A DNA stretch of 64,000 nucleotides from BRH-c25 sp012519325. GTDB lineage: Bacteria; Bacillota; Clostridia; Lutisporales; Lutisporaceae. A program made the position numbers and the translations under genes. The notes beneath the pieces were generated by a model. The model worked only from the letters and a program-made list of their open reading frames with translations. It had not been told where the DNA came from and searched no databases. This document shows positions 8,267 through 16,683 of this stretch, piece by piece (the stretch's first letter is position 1; each line of letters begins with the position of its first letter). The stretch spans positions 124,001 through 188,000 of the forward strand of contig JBMNHZ010000001.1 in NCBI GenBank assembly GCA_050950645.1. The letters run 5' to 3'.

Positions 8267-9967
8267 TTAATTTATGAGCTTTATATCTTTTATGTTCAGC
8301 TGCACACTTTCTGTTCCGTTCCATATGTTATTCTCAATACTACATATTATATCAATTTTTTTTCCTATTTGTAATGTTTTTTGCATATTTCCCAAGTTAA
8401 AAGCAATACACCTTATTTCTTTTTCACCGTCAAATACCTTTAGAGAAAGATGATTATTATTATTCCCTACCATCTTGGAAGAGGTGACTGTGAGCCCCCT
8501 ATACACAAAAACAGGAATAGGGTTTCCTGTGCCGAAGGGTTCCATAAGCTTCAACTTCTTAACAATATCAAGATTTACATCCTTTGGCTCCAGTTTAAAA
8601 TCTACAAGGACTTCAGGCATGAGCCTGTCCTTCCCTAAGGCATTTTCCACTTCACTATTCATCTTCTCCCTGAGCTCATCTACCCTTTCAGTCCTGATAG
8701 TGAAGCCTGCAGCCATTTCATGCCCTCCATACCTTTCAAAAAGATATTCGTGTTTTGTCATTGCGCTAAAAATATTGAAGCCGGGTATGCTTCTTGCAGA
8801 CCCTTTGCTGAACTCGCCTTCACAAGCCATGATAAAGGAAGGAAGATAAAACTTTTCTACCAGTCTCGATGCCACAATACCAATAACACCTACATGCCAG
8901 TTTTCGCTGCACAGAACCAGTACCTTATCTCTATCAATATCCACCGTCTCACCAATCATGGCTTCTGCACCGTTTAATATTTCATTTTCAATTGCCTGAC
9001 GCTTCTTATTGTCAGAATCCAGCTTGGCGGCTATTTCCATAGCTCTGCCGGCATCATCGGTGAGCAATAACTCAACACACTCACCGGCATCATCGATTCT
9101 GCCTGCTGCATTTATCCTGGGAGCAAGCATAAAGGCCACATTATATGTATTCAGCTCTCTGTCCCTTAATCCGCATACCCTAAGCAGCGCTTTTATTCCA
9201 TGGTTATTTGTATTTTGAATCTTAACAAGTCCATTCTTCACTATGGTCCTGTTTTCACCCAGCAGTGGCACCACGTCAGCTATTGTTCCGATTGATACAA
9301 TGTCTAAAAGTTTTTCTGAGTAAGCTGAATTGCCTGCTCTGGAAAACAATGCGCTTATAAGCTTAAATGCTACTCCGACTCCGGCCAAATCCTTAAACGG
9401 ATAGCAGCAGCCGGGCTGATGGGGATTAATGATGCTTAATGCGTCAGGCAGCTCTTTCTCACATTCATGATGATCCGTAATAATAACTTCTATTCCCAGT
9501 CCCCGCGCATACTCAACTTCCTCATAGGATTTTATTCCGCAGTCCACAGTGATAATAAGGTCTGCTCCAATCTCCCTTATTTTGTCTATGGAGCAGAGGT
9601 TCAGTCCGTAACCCTCCTCTAATCTGTTCGGAATATAGTACACCGTATCGGCTCCCAAATCCCTCAATGCCTTGATCATTATAGCGACAGAAGTAATCCC
9701 GTCCACATCATAGTCACCGTAAACGCATATTTTCTCTTTACTCCGTACTGCTCTAAATATCCTGTCCACTGTTTGCTCCATTCCCTTTAAAAGATATGGA
9801 TCATGAAGAGTACTCAAATCGGTATTAAAAAACTCTCTCGCCTTTTGAACAGTATCGATGCCTCTGTTTATCATTGCTCTGACAACTATTTCCGGCAATT
9901 GGAACTCATTCAGTATCAGGCCAAGGTTATCCATGTTTTTGTTATAGGCTGTCCATCTTTTGTTCAA
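8267..9967 (-). CDS. recJ: Single-stranded-DNA-specific exonuclease RecJ
   Basis: 5'-3' single-strand exonuclease for recombination and repair, 566 residues. The DHH phosphoesterase motifs are DYDVDG (about 85-90) and TDHH (about 164-167), followed by a DHHA1 domain with GGHEMAAG and an OB-fold C-terminus. The start is TTG at 9967: it keeps the conserved KRW near the N-terminus, although the ribosome-binding site is weak. It lies immediately upstream of the apt remnant. Confidence 0.95.
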   Translation of the reverse strand: MNKRWTAYNKNMDNLGLILNEFQLPEIVVRAMINRGIDTVQKAREFFNTDLSTLHDPYLLKGMEQTVDRIFRAVRSKEKICVYGDYDVDGITSVAIMIKALRDLGADTVYYIPNRLEEGYGLNLCSIDKIREIGADLIITVDCGIKSYEEVEYARGLGIEVIITDHHECEKELPDALSIINPHQPGCCYPFKDLAGVGVAFKLISALFSRAGNSAYSEKLLDIVSIGTIADVVPLLGENRTIVKNGLVKIQNTNNHGIKALLRVCGLRDRELNTYNVAFMLAPRINAAGRIDDAGECVELLLTDDAGRAMEIAAKLDSDNKKRQAIENEILNGAEAMIGETVDIDRDKVLVLCSENWHVGVIGIVASRLVEKFYLPSFIMACEGEFSKGSARSIPGFNIFSAMTKHEYLFERYGGHEMAAGFTIRTERVDELREKMNSEVENALGKDRLMPEVLVDFKLEPKDVNLDIVKKLKLMEPFGTGNPIPVFVYRGLTVTSSKMVGNNNNHLSLKVFDGEKEIRCIAFNLGNMQKTLQIGKKIDIICSIENNIWNGTESVQLNIKDIKLIN

Positions 9968-10024
9968 TATTAATCACATACCCATCTATATGTTTCTTTA
10001 CAAACACTTTACGCAGTCAATGTT

Positions 10025-10366
10025 TTACTTGCCAATATTATCGATATCATCCAAAGTCAGTTGTTTTTCCAATACAGCCGGCTCCTTAATCTGGTTTTTT
10101 TCCGACTCTATCTTCTTAATCTCATCTTTCAGTCTTTTGTTTTCTCCTGAAAGTTCCTTTAACTTGAACTTGTATTTTATTCTTCTTATTACGTCGAAAG
10201 GCAGCATTATAAGTACTCCGACAAGTGCGGAGCAAAGAATTACAACCGCTTGTGACATGCTAATCTTATACCAAAGAAAATTTATAACAACTACTCCTGC
10301 GTTCTGCACTGCAAATAATGCAATAAAAACAGCAAAAACCAATGAAATTACAATGGTAAACTGCAT
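10025..10366 (-). CDS. LapA-domain (DUF1049) membrane protein
   Basis: A 113-residue protein with two transmembrane segments (about 4-25 and 40-62) separated by the conserved AVQNAGVVVINFLWYK, then a charged coiled coil (about 70-105). This is the LapA/DUF1049 pattern. GGGAGG precedes the ATG. Such proteins often lie next to recJ in Firmicutes. Its function in Gram-positive bacteria is unknown. Confidence 0.8.
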   Translation of the reverse strand: MQFTIVISLVFAVFIALFAVQNAGVVVINFLWYKISMSQAVVILCSALVGVLIMLPFDVIRRIKYKFKLKELSGENKRLKDEIKKIESEKNQIKEPAVLEKQLTLDDIDNIGK

Positions 10367-10540
10367 ATGAAACCCTCCCGATACTTAGCTTTCAGCCGAA
10401 CCATGCGGTTAATTCTATATAAGGCAACAAAGCCTTCACGCATATGAAATCCTTGATGCTTTACATTTAATATATAGCTTTTCTTCCTGTACTTCAACTA
10501 TTTTCTTAAGGCCAATGGAAAAAAGGTTCCTGCGCCATAG

Positions 10541-10625
10541 GAAGACACGGGGACGTTTCAAGGACACGGGGACGTTTCGCGTGTCTCGCTTTCAGTGAGA
10601 CAGGGGAAACGTCCCCGTGTCCTTC
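10541..10625. repeat. REP-like palindrome, copy A (partly duplicated)
   Basis: Begins with GAAGACACGGGGACGTTTC, repeats GGACACGGGGACGTTTC straight after, then passes through a short hairpin centre (CTCGCTTTCAGTGAG) to the inverted GAAACGTCCCCGTGTCC. About 60 bp are almost identical, in opposite orientation, to the copy at 26801-26870. The 326-bp gap between the LapA-like gene and secF holds only this element and the secF terminator. Confidence 0.85.
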
Positions 10626-10631
10626 AAATAC

Positions 10632-10682
10632 TAAAAGGGATATCGCCAACTGCCTGTCATGCAGCCTTGTGATACCCCTTTA
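10632..10682 (-). terminator. Probable terminator of secD-secF
   Basis: On the minus strand AAAGGGGTATC pairs with GATATCCCTTTT across a roughly 28-base loop that contains a second small stem, and ends in a T-rich stretch. It lies just after the secF stop. Confidence 0.6.
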
Positions 10683-10692
10683 ATAACCTGTA

Positions 10693-11580
10693 TCAGCGGG
10701 CTCCGCTTACTTTGAACCTTCGCCTTAACACTACCCATAAGGGACTTGCTATTAATACTGAAGAATAACATCCGCTTATTATCCCGACAATCATTGGAAA
10801 TGCAATATCTTTTATAGCAGGAACACCCAGGAAATATAAAGCGAATATTGTAATTAAAGTAGTCAGGGATGTATTGATAGAACGGTTAAGAGTCTGAGTG
10901 ACCGACACATTGACTAAGTTATCATAATCTATCTTCCTGCCGCGCTCACTCTTAATATTTTCTCTGATTTTATCAAAAATTACTATGGTAGCATTAATTG
11001 AGTAACCAATTATTGTCAGCAATGCAGCAATAAATGTTCCGTTTACCGGTATCTGTAAGATTGCATATGCTGCGACCATTATTGCAACATCATGTATTAA
11101 TGCTGCTATGGAAGCCAGGCCAAATCTCCACTCGAATCTGAAGGATACATAAACCATTATCCCTACAAAAGCAAGCAGTAATGCAATAAGCGACTGCTTA
11201 GCCAATTCTTTTCCTACGGTAGGCCCTATCGTTTCAAAGGAAATGTTATTTGATTCCAATGAATACTTCTCTGTAAAAGCTTTCACTATCTCTGCTCTTT
11301 TCTCATTATCAAAGCTTATCTTAGTTCTTACAATGACCTGATCCCTGTTTTGCCCTGCATAAGTTATCGTTGCGTTAGGATCGTATTTATCCATAATATC
11401 TCTTATTTCAGATACCTCAAAGGCCTTTCCTATTGTAGCATGAATAGAACTGCCCCCTACGAAATCCATACCCAGATTCAAGCCGCCGTTAATTATCAAA
11501 AATATCAATCCTACAGCCAGTAGGGTAAGTGATATTCCAAACCATAATTTTCTAGCTCCCATAAAGTTAATGGTTTTCAT
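10693..11580 (-). CDS. secF: Protein translocase subunit SecF
   Basis: Proton-motive-force-driven accessory subunit of the Sec translocon, 295 residues with six predicted transmembrane segments. The N-terminal GGLNLGMDFVGGSS is the SecF signature, followed by a small periplasmic-type domain and a five-helix bundle with GYSINATIVIFDKIREN. It starts 1 bp after the secD stop with its own AGGGGAG, so the two form an operon. Confidence 0.96.
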   Translation of the reverse strand: MKTINFMGARKLWFGISLTLLAVGLIFLIINGGLNLGMDFVGGSSIHATIGKAFEVSEIRDIMDKYDPNATITYAGQNRDQVIVRTKISFDNEKRAEIVKAFTEKYSLESNNISFETIGPTVGKELAKQSLIALLLAFVGIMVYVSFRFEWRFGLASIAALIHDVAIMVAAYAILQIPVNGTFIAALLTIIGYSINATIVIFDKIRENIKSERGRKIDYDNLVNVSVTQTLNRSINTSLTTLITIFALYFLGVPAIKDIAFPMIVGIISGCYSSVLIASPLWVVLRRRFKVSGAR

Positions 11581-11581
11581 A

Positions 11582-12847
11582 TTATTTCACTCCCCTTTCG
11601 CCAAAATATTTCATGCCCTTTAGCATGCCGCTTTGGGTCAGTAGCTTCATCAAAATCTTTGTAATAGTTATTGCGGTAAACATACTGATTGTTACACCAA
11701 CAATGAGTGTAACTGCAAAGCCTCGTATGGGTCCTGAACCAAAGTAGAACAGTATAACACATGCAATTATTGTTGTAAAGTTAGCATCAAATATCGTAAG
11801 AAACGCTCTTCTGAAACCGCTTTCTATTGCTGCCCTGAAAGTTTTTCCCAAATGAAGTTCGTCCTTTATCCTTTCATATATTATTACATTTGCATCAACC
11901 GCCATGCCTACCGAAAGAACCAGACCTGCTATGCCAGGTAATGTAAGGGTTGCCTTCAATGCCGCCAATACAAATAATGTAAGAGTCAGATAGAGCACCA
12001 AAGTTATATCTGCAATCAAGCCCGGCAGCCTATAGTAAAATATCATAAATATAAAAACCAAAACTATGCCTATTTTACCCGCATTAACACTCTGTTCAAA
12101 AGAATTTGCCCCCAGCTGAGGCCCTACAGCCGTTACCGAAAGGGTATCCAGAGATACCGGGAGTGCCCCTGCCCTTATAAGTGTAGCAAGATCCCCTGCT
12201 TCTTCCATTGAAGCTGAACCTGTGATTATCCCTTTTCCGTCGGGTATTATACTTTGCACGGTAGGCATTGATATAGGGTTGTCATCAAGATAAATACCAA
12301 TAATCTTGCCTATATTTCTTTCAGTAGCCTCAGCAAATCTCTTTGCTCCATCGGCTGACAGCTCAAAGGCAACAACCGGGGCCTGGCCTAATCCGTCATT
12401 GCTTTGCCCGAACTCTGCCTGAGCTTTCTTTACATCATTTCCTGTAATTATTACAGTTCCAGTTTCTTCTTCAATGAATTCCAACTGTGCAGTCTGCCCA
12501 ATCAAATCCAATGCTCTTTCCGGATCCTGTATCTCAGGAAGCTGTACCTCTATCCTGTCCGCTCCGATTCTTGTAATAACGGGTTCTGTTACACCGAGAG
12601 TATCTATACGTTCTCTTATGGTTGCAACTGCTCTTCCCATCTTCTCATCGTTTACCGGATCCTCAGGATTGTCTTTTGCCTCCAGCAGTACCGTCACTCC
12701 GCCCCTTAAATCAAGACCCAGCTTGATAAGGTCTTTGGCAGGTACTATTTCATATTTCCCTATATTAAGGCCGAAAAAGGCAATATATGCAAAAAATGAA
12801 ATTAACAAAACTATTGCAAGAAACAGTGCCAGGCTTTTTGATTTCAT
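11582..12847 (-). CDS. secD: Protein translocase subunit SecD
   Basis: Partner of SecF in post-translocation protein release; 421 residues. It has an N-terminal membrane helix, the signature LGLDLRGGVTVLLEA, a P1 domain, and C-terminal helices with GMAVDANVIIYERIKDEL. In Clostridia this pair commonly follows yajC, TIGR04086 and the SCIFF genes, and it does here, except that the SCIFF maturase position is taken by a gamma-carbonic anhydrase. Confidence 0.96.
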   Translation of the reverse strand: MKSKSLALFLAIVLLISFFAYIAFFGLNIGKYEIVPAKDLIKLGLDLRGGVTVLLEAKDNPEDPVNDEKMGRAVATIRERIDTLGVTEPVITRIGADRIEVQLPEIQDPERALDLIGQTAQLEFIEEETGTVIITGNDVKKAQAEFGQSNDGLGQAPVVAFELSADGAKRFAEATERNIGKIIGIYLDDNPISMPTVQSIIPDGKGIITGSASMEEAGDLATLIRAGALPVSLDTLSVTAVGPQLGANSFEQSVNAGKIGIVLVFIFMIFYYRLPGLIADITLVLYLTLTLFVLAALKATLTLPGIAGLVLSVGMAVDANVIIYERIKDELHLGKTFRAAIESGFRRAFLTIFDANFTTIIACVILFYFGSGPIRGFAVTLIVGVTISMFTAITITKILMKLLTQSGMLKGMKYFGERGVK

Positions 12848-12995
12848 TTGCTTTCTCCCCCTTATTTGATTTCACAATGGTTATTATATAACTTTTACAT
12901 TTTCTAGTCAATTAAGAGAAGAATCCCATTGTGAATATCAGGCTTGTATATGTATTATTTACTTCTTTTCTTATTTTATCCAATTAATAATCTGA

Positions 12996-13505
12996 TCATG
13001 AAAGCTCTATATATTCTTTAAGCAATATCATATAGCCTTCTGCAGAATGACGGATTCCTTCAATTTCTTCAGGTGTCAGCTCCCTTACAACCTTTGCCGG
13101 GCTCCCCATAACCAGTACCCCTGACGGAATTGTCTTGCCCGGAGTAATTAATGAATTTGCACCAACTATTACATTGTCTTTGATAACTGCACCGTCAAGT
13201 ATGGTGGATCCCATTCCAATAAGACAATTGTCTCCTATGGTGCATCCATGTATAATTGCATTATGTCCTATGGTAACACCTTCACCTATAGTGGTACTAT
13301 AATCTTTTGCACAGTGGACAACACAACCGTCCTGAATATTAGTACCTCTTCCTACATAAATTTCGTTAACATCCCCTCTAATGATAGTATTATACCAAAT
13401 ACTGCAGTTTTCACCTATGAAGCACTTACCGATAATTGTACTGTTTTCTGCCACAAATGTACTTTTTTCTATACTTGGCTTGTAATGCTTGTACGATTTT
13501 ATCAT
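12996..13505 (-). CDS. Gamma-class carbonic anhydrase family protein
   Basis: A 169-residue left-handed beta-helix protein with hexapeptide repeats through most of its length (for example VGRGTNIQDG). The three metal-ligand histidines fit H64, H81 and H86 (VVHC, IGHNAIIHG). GGAGG precedes the ATG. Carbonic anhydrase activity is not proven for many members of this family. It lies between the SCIFF peptide gene and secD, where the SCIFF maturase would be expected. Confidence 0.9.
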   Translation of the reverse strand: MIKSYKHYKPSIEKSTFVAENSTIIGKCFIGENCSIWYNTIIRGDVNEIYVGRGTNIQDGCVVHCAKDYSTTIGEGVTIGHNAIIHGCTIGDNCLIGMGSTILDGAVIKDNVIVGANSLITPGKTIPSGVLVMGSPAKVVRELTPEEIEGIRHSAEGYMILLKEYIELS

Positions 13506-13596
13506 ATGTCCTCCATATTACATGTTATAAGCAGTAACATAGTGAGCTGCACCAAAACACCCGCTATATTACTGCCTATGTACCACACATATCATA

Positions 13597-13785
13597 TTAA
13601 TAAATAATATTTTTTTGTGAAGCCTCCGGTCTTACCCTGCTGTTTTGAATATTTTCACAAATCTGATTTGCTACTGTACAGGAAGTCTTGCATGCTGACT
13701 GGCATGAGTTCTGGCATTCCCCACAGCCGCCCTTTTCTGCGCTTTCACATAATAATCTGCTGTTTATTGTCTTTATATGCTTCAT
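13597..13785 (-). CDS. SCIFF ranthipeptide precursor, extended C-terminus
   Basis: A 62-residue precursor of the six-cysteine-in-forty-five (SCIFF) family, recognised from GCGECQNSCQSACKTSCTVA. In this family a radical SAM enzyme forms thioether crosslinks. The six canonical cysteines are at about 21, 24, 28, 32, 36 and 43; an extra Cys lies in the leader at 13. The chain continues about 17 residues beyond the usual CEN end (IQNSRVRPEASQKNIIY). The start is ATG at 13785 behind GGAGGAGG; an upstream in-frame start is rejected. No maturase gene is adjacent or elsewhere in the window. Confidence 0.9.
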   Translation of the reverse strand: MKHIKTINSRLLCESAEKGGCGECQNSCQSACKTSCTVANQICENIQNSRVRPEASQKNIIY

Positions 13786-13819
13786 TTTGTTTCCTCCTCC
13801 ATGTTTTGTCACTTATATG

Positions 13820-13852
13820 ATTATAGCACATAATATATTTCATGCCAAACAT
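13820..13852 (-). promoter_or_regulatory. SCIFF promoter with candidate operator
   Basis: TTGGCA (13843-13848), 17 bp, TATAAT (13820-13825) upstream of the SCIFF gene. An imperfect inverted repeat ATGTTT-GGCATG-AAATAT covers the -35 box and resembles the sites at dinB and upstream of the penicillin-binding protein. Confidence 0.75.
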
Positions 13853-13864
13853 TTTGAATAGCGC

Positions 13865-14278
13865 TCAGTTAAGATTTATTCCTATTATTCCTCCTATTAG
13901 TCCCACAGTACTTCCCATAAGAATCTTTGCTGCAAAATATTTGTCAAAGCTCAAGCTTTGACCGAAGCCCATGCCCAAGGGTACCAGCAGCAGTGTAAAT
14001 ACAAGTCCCAGTATTATACCGAAAAGCCAGCCCTTGTTTAAAATTTGCTTTCCGCCGTAAATGCTTGAAATTGCTATGCTTGCAATCATTATTATTTGTA
14101 TTGTCATGTTCATTGATGAATCACTCATACTTGTAAATGACAGCACCAGCGCATACAGCATTATAAGTATTAAAGACACACCAAAGCAGATTCCAAGTGA
14201 CCTTAAAAATATCCCATATATATTAATCCCTTTTTCTTCTGCAGTCGACATCTTTGTGAAGCTCTTTAACTTTCTCAT
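13865..14278 (-). CDS. TIGR04086 family membrane protein
   Basis: A 137-residue hydrophobic protein with four predicted transmembrane helices and glycine-rich turns (SIYGGKQILNKGWLFG, GSTVGLIGGIIGI). It matches the small membrane family that usually sits between yajC and the SCIFF gene. Function unknown. GGGGG precedes the ATG. Confidence 0.8.
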   Translation of the reverse strand: MRKLKSFTKMSTAEEKGINIYGIFLRSLGICFGVSLILIMLYALVLSFTSMSDSSMNMTIQIIMIASIAISSIYGGKQILNKGWLFGIILGLVFTLLLVPLGMGFGQSLSFDKYFAAKILMGSTVGLIGGIIGINLN

Positions 14279-14376
14279 AAAAAATAACCCCCTATAGTAT
14301 TTTTACAAGGTTTGTTTTCTATAAATCTATTCGCTACAGGGGATATTTATTCTTATAACAATATATTCAGGTAAAT

Positions 14377-14405
14377 AAAAAGTAACTTGAATCCAAGTTA
14401 CTTTT
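14377..14405 (-). terminator. Terminator overlapping the yajC stop
   Basis: On the minus strand AAGTAACTTG and CAAGTTACTT form a perfect 10-bp stem with a GATT loop followed by a T run. The yajC stop codon lies inside the 5' arm. Confidence 0.88.
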
Positions 14406-14673
14406 CCTCATTGTTCTCTATTATTTTTCCAACTGCCCATCTTGCAATCTTTAGTTTAACCTTATCAGCCCCTACCTCTATGGTAAGTACATCTTCCTTA
14501 GCATTAATAACCTTTCCGAAAAATCCGCCAATAGTAACAATTTCTGTGCCCTCCTTAACACTGTTTCTCATTTCCTGAGTTGCTTTCTCCTTTTTCTTCT
14601 GAGGTCTTATAAGAAAAAAGTAAAAAGCAGCGATAACAACCGCATATGGTAATATCCATCCATACTGCTGCAT
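14398..14673 (-). CDS. yajC: Preprotein translocase subunit YajC
   Basis: A 91-residue SecDF-associated protein: one N-terminal transmembrane helix (WILPYAVVIAAFYFFLIRPQ), then a soluble domain with VKEGTEIVTIGGFFGKV. AAAGGAGG precedes the start. Gene order tgt-yajC is widely conserved. Confidence 0.94.
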   Translation of the reverse strand: MQQYGWILPYAVVIAAFYFFLIRPQKKKEKATQEMRNSVKEGTEIVTIGGFFGKVINAKEDVLTIEVGADKVKLKIARWAVGKIIENNEEK

Positions 14674-14866
14674 TCTTTATATTCCTCCTTTCATATCTCT
14701 TTCGTTCCACCAGGCATAATAAATGCGGAGAACTCTATAACTCCCATTATGAATGCATGTTCAAACACCGGTGGTTGATATTATTCTATGGATAATACTA
14801 TTCAATATACAAGTCAAAAATCCTTCCCGTTATACACCTTTATCCAGTATTATTTTGTATTGCACA

Positions 14867-15985
14867 TTACTTTTCATATCCGTATCTTTCAAAAAAGTCG
14901 TTCCTGAGCTCAATAAGACTATCCTCTGTTATAGCTTTTCTTATCTCAGACATAAGGTTCTGCAGGAACCTGAGATTGTGAATGGTTGTAAGCCTGCTTC
15001 CCAGGATCTCTCCTGCCTTTATAAGATGTCTTATATAAGCTCTTGTAAAGTTTCTGCAGGCATAGCAGTCGCATTCCTCGTCCAATGGCCTGAAATCCTC
15101 ACTGTACCCTGCATTCCTGACAACAAGCTTTCCTTTTGAGGTCATCACGGTACCATTCCTTGCAATTCTTGTCGGAAGCACGCAGTCAAACATGTCTATT
15201 CCCCTTATTGATCCTTCTATCAAGCAATCAGGACTTCCAACTCCCATAAGATATCTTGGTTTATTTTGAGGAAGCTCCGGTATGGTACATTCAAGCATCT
15301 CATTCATTAATTCCTTTGGCTCGCCTACGCTCAATCCACCTATCGCATAGCCCGGCAAATCCACTTCAACAGTCCTTTTTGTGCTTTCAATCCTTAGATC
15401 CTTATAAACACTTCCCTGCACTATTCCGAAAAGAGACTGCTTTTCAGTGTTGTCATGCGCTTCCTTACACCTTTTCAGCCATCTTGCAGTCCTTTCCATT
15501 GACTTTTTCGCATAATCATACTCACAGGGATAAGGTGTGCACTCGTCAAAAGCCATAATAATATCCGCACCAAGTGAATTCTCAATCTCCATCACGTATT
15601 CAGGAGTAAAAAAATGCCTGGATCCGTCCAGATGTGATTTGAACTCAACACCTTCCTCGGATATTTTTCTCAAGTCATTAAGGCTGAATACCTGAAAACC
15701 ACCGCTGTCAGTAAGAATTGGCCTATCCCAATTCATGAACCCGTGTAGTCCTCCTGCCTTTTCAACCAGCTTATGTCCGGGCCTGATATATAAATGATAA
15801 GTATTGCTGAGAATTATCTGAGCCCCTATTTCTTTCAATTCATGAGGAGACATAGCCTTTACCGTAGCCTGGGTGCCTACAGGCATGAATGCAGGAGTAT
15901 CAATGATTCCATGGGGGGTATGCAGTTTCCCCAACCTTGCTCCCGTTCTTTTGTCTTCCTTTATCAGTTCGTATCTTATAGTCAA
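14867..15985 (-). CDS. tgt: tRNA-guanine transglycosylase
   Basis: Exchanges G34 of tRNAs with GUN anticodons for preQ1 in queuosine synthesis; 372 residues. Visible features are the active-site segment LTDSGGFQVFSL, the second Asp in GIDMFDCVLPTR, and the zinc ligands CDCYACRNFTRAYIRHL. The start is TTG at 15985, 9 bases after GGAGG; a nearby ATG is out of frame. Together with queA and queH it forms the late queuosine pathway. Confidence 0.96.
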   Translation of the reverse strand: MTIRYELIKEDKRTGARLGKLHTPHGIIDTPAFMPVGTQATVKAMSPHELKEIGAQIILSNTYHLYIRPGHKLVEKAGGLHGFMNWDRPILTDSGGFQVFSLNDLRKISEEGVEFKSHLDGSRHFFTPEYVMEIENSLGADIIMAFDECTPYPCEYDYAKKSMERTARWLKRCKEAHDNTEKQSLFGIVQGSVYKDLRIESTKRTVEVDLPGYAIGGLSVGEPKELMNEMLECTIPELPQNKPRYLMGVGSPDCLIEGSIRGIDMFDCVLPTRIARNGTVMTSKGKLVVRNAGYSEDFRPLDEECDCYACRNFTRAYIRHLIKAGEILGSRLTTIHNLRFLQNLMSEIRKAITEDSLIELRNDFFERYGYEK

Positions 15986-16033
15986 CTACATATACCTCCA
16001 TTAAATCAAAACTGTTCGTTGTTATGCCATATA

Positions 16034-16666
16034 TCAAGATTCGTTGTATTTCATTGCCCAAACTCTGTAGATAATCCCATTACTGTAACTCAGCACCTTT
16101 AATTCAGCATCAGCAATTCGGTAATATGAGCCTTCATGGATTTCCCTGCAGGATTGCTTGGATAAATAACTTATTAAACCTCCAACGGTATCGGCAAGAT
16201 TTTCAGGTATTTTTACGCCTATGGAGTTATTAATATCCGCTATACTTGCAGTAGCCGGGAAAATGTTGATAGCCTCATAATCTTTAATATTACTAACATA
16301 GAGATACTTCTTTATGGCAAAAATACTAGCTATGGAAACTATCCCCAGAAGGAATTCCAGCATGTGTGCATTACTAATCAGCATTTTTCTTGCAACAGCA
16401 TAAAGCAAAACCTCTATTACACTGCCGGGGGTGTGCCTTACAAGCATAGCCACCATCTCAACTCCTACTACGAGAAGAAGTGTATGCCCCAAAAATCTTT
16501 GGAATACATCATAAGTTTCAATTGTGCTGGTCTGAAATATCATCACAATATATTTTATAAGGTCTATCATACCAATAGCAATAGCTATTGTAATAATTAT
16601 TGCCAGTATATTCTCCAGATATAGAGTCGCATCAATAAGCTTTTGCTTAATTCGACTCATTCCCAT
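16034..16666 (-). CDS. PsiE-like membrane protein
   Basis: A 210-residue protein, with ATG at 16666 preferred because of GGAGG 7 bases upstream. The first 130 residues hold about four membrane helices, with the charged loop EMVAMLVRHTPGSVIEVLLY typical of PsiE-like (phosphate-starvation-inducible E) domains. The last 70 residues form a soluble domain resembling transporter-associated (CorC/HlyC) domains. The function is unknown. It lies between tgt and queA. Confidence 0.6.
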   Translation of the reverse strand: MGMSRIKQKLIDATLYLENILAIIITIAIAIGMIDLIKYIVMIFQTSTIETYDVFQRFLGHTLLLVVGVEMVAMLVRHTPGSVIEVLLYAVARKMLISNAHMLEFLLGIVSIASIFAIKKYLYVSNIKDYEAINIFPATASIADINNSIGVKIPENLADTVGGLISYLSKQSCREIHEGSYYRIADAELKVLSYSNGIIYRVWAMKYNES

Positions 16667-16683
16667 TGAAACACCTCCAAAAA

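Noticed and set aside
13786..13812. Longer SCIFF precursor with nine extra N-terminal residues
   Set aside because: The extension covers the GGAGGAGG ribosome-binding site; the family starts at MKHIKT.
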